5,093 nt of DNA. Source: Candidatus Poribacteria bacterium. Its GTDB lineage: Bacteria; Poribacteria; WGA-4E; WGA-3G. The notes under the pieces are model-generated. The model worked only from the letters and a program-made list of their open reading frames with translations. It was not told where the DNA came from and did not search any database. This document shows positions 1-5,093 of the stretch, in pieces. Each line of letters begins with the position of its first letter. The first letter of the stretch is position 1. A program made the translations under genes and the position numbers. Location: the NCBI GenBank assembly GCA_028818995.1, contig JAPPMR010000902.1:1-5093 (forward strand). The letters run 5' to 3'.

Positions 1-4
1 CACC

Positions 5-3000
5 ATGCCATCTCTGAATATAAAAACCACGCACAAACCGATCAAAACATACTATGCAGAACTCCAAAAATACGCACAACTCGGTGCAGAAAACGAGGGC
101 AGTGTCCGAGCCGCATTCCAAAACCTACTCCAGCATTATTGTGGACAATCCAACCGAACGCTTCTCTGTGAAAAAACGCGCCACACCACCGAAAACAAAC
201 GGATAACGCCTGATGGTGAAGTCGTTGATGCTTACGGTTTACCGCACGGTTACTGGGAAGCAAAGGATACACAGGACGACTTACACATTGAAGCGGATAA
301 GAAATTCGCAGCAGGCTATCCCTCCAAAAATATCGTGTTTCAATCACCAAACCATGCACTCCTCTATCAAAACGGGCAACTACGACTTGACTTAGACATC
401 ACCGACCCGAAAAACCTTGTCCAAGTGATGCAGACATTCTTCGCATATCAAGAAGAAAACATCTCGGCATGGCATGAGGCTGTCGCAGAATTTAGAGAGA
501 TTGTCCCCGAACTCGGTGAGAAATTAGCAGAATTAATCGAAACGGAACGCCAAAACAATCCACATTTTCAAGATGCATTCTCCAAGTTTCATCAGCAGTG
601 CCAAACCTCTATCAATCCGAACCTATCCATCGCGGCAGTTGAGGAGATGCTGATTCAGCACCTATTAACAGAACGGATTTTCGCAACTATCTTTGATAAC
701 CGCGACTTCACCCGCAGAAATATCATCGCACGCGAGATTGAAACCGTCATCGACGTGTTGACTGAACGCACCCTCAACCGATCCGAATTTCTACGCCCCT
801 TGAACCGATTTTATGTGGCAATAGAAAAAACCGCTCTCACAATTACCGACTTCTCACAGAAACAAGGATTTTTGAATGCCGTTTATGAGCAGTTTTTTCA
901 AGGTTTCTCTGTTAAAGTTGCAGACACACACGGCATCGTCTATACACCGCAACCGATTGTGGATTTTATGGTGAAAAGCGTTGAACATATCGGACAAACA
1001 ACGTTCGGTCGTTCTCTGTCCGATAGTGGTGTGCATATCATTGACCCGTTTGTCGGCACGGGCAACTTCATCGTCCGCATTATGCAAGAACTTGACCCCA
1101 TCGCATTGGAACGGAAATACACTGCCGACCCGCCAGAACTGCAGTGCAATGAGGTAATGCTCCTGCCATATTATATCGCCAGCCTCAACATAGAACATCA
1201 GTTTTTCACGACGACGAACCGATACGCTGCTTTTGAAGGTATCTGCCTCGTGGATACGTTTGAGGTAGCAGAGGAACGGCAGATACCCCTATTCGCGCCT
1301 GAAAATGCCGCACGTGTTGAAAAACAGAAACAGACCCCGATGTTTGTCGTTATCGGCAATCCGCCCTACAATATGGGACAGGTGAATGAGAACGATAATA
1401 ACAAAAATCGGAAATATGAGGAAACGATAGATAAGCGGGTGCAAGAAACTTATGTAAAGGATTCCAACGCAACGCTTAGAAATAAACTTTCCGATCCTTA
1501 TGTCAAGGCGATTCGGTGGGCATTGGATAGGATCGGTGAGGAGGGAATTGTCGCTTTTGTCACAAACAACAGTTTTCTTGACGGAGTCGCATTTGACGGC
1601 ATGCGGAAACACCTCGCGGAAGATTGCGATGCAATTTACATTCTGGACTTAGGCGGAAATGCAAGAAAAGGATTGAAGGTCTCCGATGCCAATGTGTTCG
1701 GCATTCGCGTTGGCGTGAGTATCAACCTATTTGTCAAGAAAAAGGCGGATTCGTCAGATGCACCGCAAATTTACTATTGTCGCACCGATGACCTGTGGAA
1801 CAAAAAACAGAAGTTTGACTTTCTCAATGAAAGCCAACACGAGGACGGTATTGAATGGCAACCGATTCAACCGGACGCACGGCATACATGGCTTACCGAA
1901 GGACTCCACGCTGAATTTGATACCTTTATGCCGATGGGAAGTAAGGAAGCGAAAAGCGCGAGAGGTGATAGGGAGACGATTTTCAATCTATACTCTTGCG
2001 GTGTCGTTACCAGCAGGGATAGTTTAGTATATTCGTCCGATCTTGAACAGTTACAGGAACAAGTTCAAACATTTATTGAGATATACAACACTGCTGTTGA
2101 TAAGAAAAAAAGGCATGACTCTAAAGCACCTGTTGAAAATTTCATTGATACGAATGACCCACGTATTAAGTGGAGTCGTCAAGTTAAGGCATCACTGAAA
2201 AAACTTGAGTCAAGCAGCTACGAAGAATCACATTTTCGCACCGCTCTATATCGTCCATTCTGTCATAAATATCTTTACTTTGATAATTTTTGGAATGAAG
2301 AACGTTATCAACAGTATCGCATTTTTCCGATACCAGAGAATGAAGCAGAAAACCGACAGATAATCGTTAGTGATCACGGATTTCGTTCAGGTTTTAATAC
2401 TCTGATGACAAATCTTATTCCCGACCTTCATACACTCGCTGCAAGTGATAGTTTTCAATGTTTTCCCTTCTACACCTACGACGAAGATGGCACAAACCGC
2501 CGCGAAAACATCACCGATTGGGCATTGGCACAGTTCTGCACACATTACAAAGACGACTCCATCTCCAAGTGGGACATCTTCCACTACAACTACGGCATTC
2601 TGCATCACCCGGAGTATCGCGAGAAATATGAAGCAAACCTCAAGCGTGACCTGCCGCATATCCCGTTTGCCCCATCTGTTGAAGATTTCTGGGGATTTGC
2701 CAACGCTGGCAAGCGGTTAGCAGATATCCACGTTAACTACGAATCCCAACCTGAATACGACAAACTGAAGTTAGTGCAGAACCCAAATGTCCAGCTCAAT
2801 TGGCGTGTAGAGAAAATGAAACTTGCCAAAGATAAAACCTCTCTCGTCTATAACGATTTCCTGACACTTGACGGTATCCCTATCAAAACTTATGACTACC
2901 GGCTCGGCACCCGTTCTGCGTTGGAATGGGTCATCAATCAGTATTGCGTAAAAACTGACAAACGTAGCGGCATCGTCAACGACCCCAACCGTGCGGACGA

Positions 3001-3091
3001 TCCGCAATACATTGTGCGGTTGCTTGGGCAGGTGATTACTGTGAGTTTGGAGACGGTGGATATTGTTGCGGATTTGCCTGCGTTACGGTAG
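5..3091 (+). CDS. Single-chain restriction-modification enzyme: nuclease, N6-adenine methyltransferase and ISP-type specificity region
   Basis: This 1028-residue protein probably methylates adenine in a specific DNA site and cuts unmodified DNA. Residues 1-125 resemble an Mrr-like PD-(D/E)XK nuclease, with D70 or D75 followed by WEAKD (E85, K87). Residues 150-300 form a charged, helical linker containing LIQHLLTERIF, typical of ISP-type proteins. The methyltransferase begins with a motif X-like GIVYTPQPIVDFM (310-322), then motif I DPFVGTGNF (347-355) and motif IV NPPY (452-455), the gamma N6-adenine order. From about 570 to the end the protein resembles the ISP C-terminal specificity region, including RPFCHKYLYFDNFW (750-763), YGILHHPEYREKY (863-875) and YDYRLGTRSALEWVINQY (963-980). 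No Walker A or DEAD/DEAH helicase motif is visible, whereas LlaGI-type ISP enzymes have a translocase and are about 1,500 residues or more. It is therefore closer in architecture to type IIG enzymes. The frame is open to the window edge, so the ATG at 5 is the first visible start, not a proven one. Whether the nuclease is active cannot be told from sequence alone. Confidence 0.9.
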   Translation: MPSLNIKTTHKPIKTYYAELQKYAQLGAENEGSVRAAFQNLLQHYCGQSNRTLLCEKTRHTTENKRITPDGEVVDAYGLPHGYWEAKDTQDDLHIEADKKFAAGYPSKNIVFQSPNHALLYQNGQLRLDLDITDPKNLVQVMQTFFAYQEENISAWHEAVAEFREIVPELGEKLAELIETERQNNPHFQDAFSKFHQQCQTSINPNLSIAAVEEMLIQHLLTERIFATIFDNRDFTRRNIIAREIETVIDVLTERTLNRSEFLRPLNRFYVAIEKTALTITDFSQKQGFLNAVYEQFFQGFSVKVADTHGIVYTPQPIVDFMVKSVEHIGQTTFGRSLSDSGVHIIDPFVGTGNFIVRIMQELDPIALERKYTADPPELQCNEVMLLPYYIASLNIEHQFFTTTNRYAAFEGICLVDTFEVAEERQIPLFAPENAARVEKQKQTPMFVVIGNPPYNMGQVNENDNNKNRKYEETIDKRVQETYVKDSNATLRNKLSDPYVKAIRWALDRIGEEGIVAFVTNNSFLDGVAFDGMRKHLAEDCDAIYILDLGGNARKGLKVSDANVFGIRVGVSINLFVKKKADSSDAPQIYYCRTDDLWNKKQKFDFLNESQHEDGIEWQPIQPDARHTWLTEGLHAEFDTFMPMGSKEAKSARGDRETIFNLYSCGVVTSRDSLVYSSDLEQLQEQVQTFIEIYNTAVDKKKRHDSKAPVENFIDTNDPRIKWSRQVKASLKKLESSSYEESHFRTALYRPFCHKYLYFDNFWNEERYQQYRIFPIPENEAENRQIIVSDHGFRSGFNTLMTNLIPDLHTLAASDSFQCFPFYTYDEDGTNRRENITDWALAQFCTHYKDDSISKWDIFHYNYGILHHPEYREKYEANLKRDLPHIPFAPSVEDFWGFANAGKRLADIHVNYESQPEYDKLKLVQNPNVQLNWRVEKMKLAKDKTSLVYNDFLTLDGIPIKTYDYRLGTRSALEWVINQYCVKTDKRSGIVNDPNRADDPQYIVRLLGQVITVSLETVDIVADLPALR

Positions 3092-3093
3092 TA

Positions 3094-3125
3094 GGCACAC
3101 TCCGTGTGCCGTAAGCCAGTTTTTT
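3094..3125 (+). terminator. Likely transcription terminator of the restriction-modification gene
   Basis: Two bases after the TAG stop there is a perfect 7-bp stem, GGCACAC (3094-3100) and GTGTGCC (3104-3110), with a TCC loop. A run of six T (3120-3125) and a second T run (3128-3132) follow. The first T run lies 9 nt beyond the stem, so this is not a textbook intrinsic terminator. TTAC (3083-3086) can also pair with GTAA (3111-3114), adding a lower stem across a bulge. The same hairpin could instead be a copy of a dispersed intergenic repeat of the genome. Confidence 0.45.
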
Positions 3126-3147
3126 AGTTTTTAGAATTTGCGGTTAA

Positions 3148-3204
3148 TGAATTGGACTCAGAGTTTGGGTATTGGGTAGTAGGTACGGTTTCCTAACCAA
3201 TTCA
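3148..3204. repeat. Long-spaced 8-bp inverted repeat
   Basis: TGAATTGG (3148-3155) and CCAATTCA (3197-3204) are perfect reverse complements separated by 41 nt. The right arm overlaps the left arm of the next hairpin (3202-3226) by three bases, so the two structures compete in RNA. Function is unknown; it could be a decayed small repeat or chance in AT-rich DNA. Confidence 0.35.
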
Positions 3205-3226
3205 GAATACCATACGCGTATTCTGA
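3202..3226. repeat. Perfect 9-bp hairpin
   Basis: TCAGAATAC (3202-3210) and GTATTCTGA (3218-3226) are perfect reverse complements around a 7-nt loop, CATACGC. No T run follows on the + strand, so it is not an obvious forward terminator. It lies about 110 bp after the restriction-modification stop and belongs to the cluster of palindromic elements in this spacer. Confidence 0.6.
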
Positions 3227-3268
3227 CATACACATAGGTGTCAATTTAGTGGTTCATAGTTGTCCACT

Positions 3269-3358
3269 GTTGATTTCTTCAGGCCCGTAGGGACGCAATG
3301 TTTATAGAAAATTGTTGTCCCTCCCTCTTGAGTTCCGGGGAATGCCTAAATGGCATTC
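3269..3358. repeat. Tandem structured element, copy A
   Basis: First of two diverged copies of a 90 bp element. Blocks shared in the same order with copy B are GTTGATTT (3269-3276), ATGTTTATAGAAAA (3298-3311), CCTCTTGAGTTCCG (3324-3337) and a terminal hairpin. In this copy that hairpin is GAATGCC (3340-3346), loop TAAAT, GGCATTC (3352-3358). The copy also has an inner stem: AGGGAC (3289-3294) pairs with GTCCCT (3317-3322), and CAAT (3296-3299) with ATTG (3311-3314). This suggests a folded RNA or a palindromic mobile repeat. I recognise no named family. Confidence 0.6.
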
Positions 3359-3363
3359 ATACC

Positions 3364-3453
3364 GTTGATTTGGTAGGAACGCTATGTTTATAGAAAAAAA
3401 TTAACACCTCTTGAGTTCCGTCCAAATACCCGAAGAATGCTTTTATGGCATTC
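3364..3453. repeat. Tandem structured element, copy B
   Basis: Second copy of the 90 bp element, starting 95 bp after copy A. It shares GTTGATTT (3364-3371), ATGTTTATAGAAAA (3384-3397) and CCTCTTGAGTTCCG (3407-3420) and ends with the hairpin GAATGCT (3435-3441), loop TTTAT, GGCATTC (3447-3453), where one pair is G-T wobble. Internal spacing differs from copy A by compensating small insertions and deletions. The inner stem of copy A is lost here, but CTAT (3382-3385) pairs with ATAG (3390-3393) around GTTT. Confidence 0.6.
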
Positions 3454-3506
3454 AGCGGGACTGAAGAGCATATCAACCAATAAGAAACACGAACAAAAAG
3501 TTTTTT

Positions 3507-3563
3507 AGCACAACTCGTTAGGTTAAGCACAATGTTGAGAATATCAGATATATTTTTTTGTGC
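3507..3563 (+). promoter_or_regulatory. Possible operator region upstream of the sigma gene
   Basis: Three short elements lie 33-89 bp before the sigma start codon. AGCACAA occurs twice as a direct repeat (3507-3513 and 3526-3532), 19 bp apart. GCACAA (3527-3532) is inverted as TTGTGC (3558-3563). Between them sits the 11-bp palindrome ATATCAGATAT (3541-3551). I see no convincing -35/-10 pair with proper spacing. The arrangement could bind a dimeric regulator, but the elements are short and AT-rich, so chance remains possible. Confidence 0.3.
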
Positions 3564-3595
3564 CAATGTCAATAAATTAGCAGTGAGAACTTAAT

Positions 3596-4645
3596 ATGTC
3601 TCTCTATGATGAGTTTGATGTCAACAATTTAAGAAAATCGTCCTCAGTATCATCAAAGAGGAGTGAGTCAGTCTACGCGAAGGATTTAGACCATGAACTG
3701 CTCGCTGATTATGAGGAGGAACAGCTGCTGCGTGAAGCACAAGCGGGGGATGAGTTTGCGCGTGAGAGACTTATTCTTTGTAACTTACGGCTTGTTCGAT
3801 CTATTGTGCAGCGGTATGCAAAACCCGAACTGGGTATAACTGTAGATGACCTCATGGCAGATGGTGTTGTTGGATTGTGCCGAGCAATTTCGGGATATGA
3901 TGAAAGTTTTGGAACGAGGCTCTCTACTTATGCAACGCTTTGGATTCATCAAGCTGTTGCGCGTAGTCATTTTCTTCACAACGTTATCCGCTTACCCGAG
4001 TATGTGTGCAAGGAGATGCGTGTTATCAATAAAGCGGAGTCGACATTAATACGTGAACACCGTACACCCTCTGTTGAAGCACTTTCTGAAATAACAGGGA
4101 TTAAACTGGAGAAAGTTGAACGCCTGAAACACCTTGAGAGCGATGTTATGTATGTGATGTCGCTTGATGAGCAAGTCGGTGAAGAAAAAGACGCACCGAC
4201 AGGGATAGATATCGTCGTTGATGAAAATGCCCAAAACGCTTATTATCAAGTTGAATTAGAAGCGGATTTAGACTTTTTTCTTTCTAAACTGGATACAAAC
4301 GAAAGGTTTATTGTAGAACGTTCCTACGGCATTCCGATAGAAATGACGAACAGCGAAATCGGTGAAGTTCTCGGATACAGTCGCCACAGTATTAGAAATA
4401 AGTTAGAAAAGGCGATGGTGAAGTTAAGACGTTTAGGAAGTGCCTTGCGCGGTTCGGTCGAAGAACAAATAGAGGCAATGGAAAATCCGATCAAGGTAAT
4501 GACGGGTGAGCAAGAAGTAATTCCACTTTTTAATGCTGCGGATTTACCCATGAAAAAACGCGAACTCATAAGCCCAAAAAAAACCGTAACAAGACGGATG
4601 AACCAGACAAAAATATCAACCAACTCAGTCTATTTGAATACTTAA
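3596..4645 (+). CDS. RNA polymerase sigma factor, sigma-70 family (primary-type, no region 1.1)
   Basis: This 349-residue protein should bind core RNA polymerase and direct it to promoters. Region 2 spans about residues 45-135: LRLVRSIVQRYA (64-75), DLMADGVVGLCRAI (85-98) and the DNA-melting segment LSTYATLWIHQAVARS (109-124), close to the FSTYATWWIRQAI pattern of primary sigmas. HNVIRLPEY (128-136) is region 3.0, and MSLDEQVGEEKDA (188-200) is the region 3.2 finger. Region 4 (225-285) ends in a helix-turn-helix, SEIGEVLGYSRHSIRNKLEKAM (253-274), which departs from the usual R-x-R-I-R-Q pattern, so its -35 preference may be unusual. There is no acidic region 1.1. About 65 residues follow region 4, an unusual extension with no domain I know. 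GTGAGA (3583-3588), 7 nt before the ATG, is a weak ribosome site. An A8 run near the 3' end gives an alternative C-terminus (separate entry). It is more likely an alternative or group 2 sigma than the housekeeping one; no anti-sigma gene is adjacent. Confidence 0.92.
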   Translation: MSLYDEFDVNNLRKSSSVSSKRSESVYAKDLDHELLADYEEEQLLREAQAGDEFARERLILCNLRLVRSIVQRYAKPELGITVDDLMADGVVGLCRAISGYDESFGTRLSTYATLWIHQAVARSHFLHNVIRLPEYVCKEMRVINKAESTLIREHRTPSVEALSEITGIKLEKVERLKHLESDVMYVMSLDEQVGEEKDAPTGIDIVVDENAQNAYYQVELEADLDFFLSKLDTNERFIVERSYGIPIEMTNSEIGEVLGYSRHSIRNKLEKAMVKLRRLGSALRGSVEEQIEAMENPIKVMTGEQEVIPLFNAADLPMKKRELISPKKTVTRRMNQTKISTNSVYLNT

Positions 4646-4677
4646 ACAAAATCAGCAGCCATGAAACGAAAACGTAA
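4576..4677 (+). other. Slippery A8 run and alternative -1 frame C-terminal tail of the sigma factor
   Basis: Eight A (4576-4583) are read in frame as CCA-AAA-AAA-ACC, giving the heptamer A-AAA-AAA, a known -1 frameshift pattern in bacteria. Slipping back one base after K329 opens the -1 frame until TAA at 4675-4677. That adds 31 residues, for a 360-residue protein instead of 349. The tail begins NRNKTDEPDKNINQ and contains QLSLF (residues 343-347, bases 4621-4635), then EYLNKIS. QLSLF matches the consensus bacterial beta-clamp-binding pentapeptide QL(S/D)LF exactly. Only a weak 4-bp stem, CCGT (4584-4587) with ACGG (4594-4597), follows the run, and no internal Shine-Dalgarno sequence is obvious. 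One extra A in the genome or the transcript would yield the same tail, so a homopolymer error or a phase-variable tract is equally possible. Confidence 0.5.
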
Positions 4678-4756
4678 AAAGAAAAGAGTAGAAAACGAGT
4701 CTCACCGTGAAATACGACTATAACACCTTTCATGTGGACAAAACACTAAAACTGAC

Positions 4757-4786
4757 TTCACAAGTAATTGTAGAATTCACTATAAA
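4757..4786 (+). promoter_or_regulatory. Candidate sigma-70 promoter for the DUF1844 gene
   Basis: TTCACA (4757-4762) matches TTGACA at five of six positions. After an 18-bp spacer, TATAAA (4781-4786) matches TATAAT at five of six. A transcript starting near 4793 would have a leader of about 20 nt carrying the ribosome site at 4803. The surrounding spacer (4646-4814) is AT-rich and otherwise shows only a 20-codon, highly basic reading frame (4661-4723) without a ribosome site, and no clear terminator for the sigma gene. Confidence 0.5.
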
Positions 4787-4802
4787 ATCATTGCGTCAAA
4801 TC

Positions 4803-4807
4803 AGGAG
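4803..4807 (+). promoter_or_regulatory. Shine-Dalgarno site of the DUF1844 gene
   Basis: AGGAG lies 7 nt before the ATG at 4815. It is the strongest ribosome-binding site in the window and fixes the start of the last gene. Confidence 0.8.
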
Positions 4808-4814
4808 AAGTTAA

Positions 4815-5093
4815 ATGGAAGAAAACACAACGCAGGAAGAAACACAACTCCCTCCAGTAGATTTTATATCTTTTTCCACTGATCTCATCACAACCGCGCA
4901 TCTCTACCTGCAAGGGTTCCGAGACCCGGAAACTGAAAAAGTAATTGTTAATCTCGGTTTGGCTAAGCGAGTGATTGATACTTTAGAGATGTTGGAGGAG
5001 AAAACAAAAGGTAACTTATCTGCTCCTGAATCCAATTTTTTAGCAAATTCTCTCTATGATTTGAGAATGAGATATGTCCGTGCTGTCGACAGC
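4815..5093 (+). CDS. DUF1844 domain protein, 3' end outside the window
   Basis: The frame is open for 93 codons and runs off the window edge. After an acidic, polar N-terminus (residues 1-15) comes the hallmark order of the DUF1844 family: FISFSTDLITTAHLYLQG (17-34), DPETEKVIVNLGLAKRVIDT (37-56), LEMLEEKTKGNLS (57-69) and a final LANSLYDLRMRYV (76-88). Family members are small helical proteins of unknown function, usually around 100 residues, so probably only a few codons are missing. No signal peptide or membrane segment is evident, which suggests a cytoplasmic protein. It has its own good ribosome site and a candidate promoter, so it is likely transcribed independently of the sigma gene, although read-through is possible. 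The family assignment is from memory of its conserved pattern; its biochemical role is not known to me. Confidence 0.85.
   Translation, partial: MEENTTQEETQLPPVDFISFSTDLITTAHLYLQGFRDPETEKVIVNLGLAKRVIDTLEMLEEKTKGNLSAPESNFLANSLYDLRMRYVRAVDS

Larger units (their letters stand above)
3092..3595. other. Repeat-rich intergenic region with no supported gene
   Basis: This spacer separates the restriction-modification gene from the sigma gene. It is AT-rich and packed with short inverted repeats: a hairpin right after the first stop codon, a long-spaced inverted repeat (3148-3204), a 9-bp hairpin (3202-3226), a 5-bp hairpin AGTGG/CCACT (3248-3268), two tandem diverged copies of a 90 bp element (3269-3453), and regulatory-looking repeats before the sigma start (3507-3563). 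The only sizeable reading frame here is on the minus strand (3357-3572). It crosses the repeats, has no visible Shine-Dalgarno sequence and resembles no family I know, so I do not call it a gene. Confidence 0.75.

Noticed and set aside
854..1198. 114-codon minus-strand frame within the methyltransferase gene
   Set aside because: It is antisense to the conserved motif I region; it has no family resemblance and no ribosome site.
3202..3226. Intrinsic terminator
   Set aside because: The 9-bp hairpin has no T run after it on either strand, so it is listed only as a hairpin repeat.
3269..3453. CRISPR-like array
   Set aside because: Only two diverged copies, placed back to back with no uniform spacer, and no cas genes in the window.
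3357..3572. 71-codon minus-strand reading frame in the spacer
   Set aside because: It runs through the tandem repeat and the AT-rich sigma leader, has no ribosome-binding site before its ATG and resembles no family I know.
4324..4623. 99-codon minus-strand frame with hydrophobic stretches opposite the sigma gene
   Set aside because: It lies entirely antisense to the well-supported sigma coding region, and its hydrophobic residues are a reflection of the sense codons.
4661..4723. 20-codon reading frame beginning MKRKRKKKRV after the sigma gene
   Set aside because: There is no Shine-Dalgarno sequence before its ATG; the basic composition follows from A-rich DNA and the frame overlaps the -1 tail of the sigma gene. 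Kept only as a note in the promoter entry.

Overview
The window reads left to right on the + strand: a very large single-chain restriction-modification gene (5-3091), a repeat-rich spacer of about 500 bp (3092-3595), a primary-type sigma-70 gene (3596-4645), a short AT-rich spacer with a good promoter candidate, and the start of a DUF1844 family gene (4815 to the window end). No tRNA, rRNA, CRISPR array, transposase or integrase is visible. All three genes are on the same strand, but the spacers are long enough that they are probably separate transcription units.

Organism: a bacterium of moderate GC. The mix of an ISP-type N6-adenine methylase fusion, short hairpin-rich intergenic repeats and a DUF1844 protein recalls uncultured environmental lineages such as Candidatus Poribacteria. 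This is an impression from memory, not a demonstration, and no marker in the window fixes the phylum.

The first gene encodes a protein with an N-terminal PD-(D/E)XK-like nuclease, a helical linker, a gamma-type N6-adenine methyltransferase and a C-terminal ISP-type specificity region. It has no recognisable helicase, so it looks like a type IIG-like enzyme built from ISP parts. Part of its specificity region (about 2000-2460) is clearly more AT-rich than the DNA on either side, as expected if a recognition domain had been exchanged.

The spacer holds several perfect hairpins, including a likely terminator, and two diverged tandem copies of a roughly 90 bp element that each end in a GAATGCY-N5-GGCATTC hairpin.

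The most interesting signal is at the 3' end of the sigma gene. An A8 run (4576-4583) forms a classic A-AAA-AAA slippery site. Moving to the -1 frame there replaces the last 20 residues with a 31-residue tail containing QLSLF, the consensus bacterial sliding-clamp-binding pentapeptide. Whether this reflects programmed frameshifting, polymerase slippage, a phase-variable tract or a sequencing error, it raises the possibility of a bacterial sigma factor that docks on the replication clamp. Phage T4 late sigma gp55 offers a known functional parallel.
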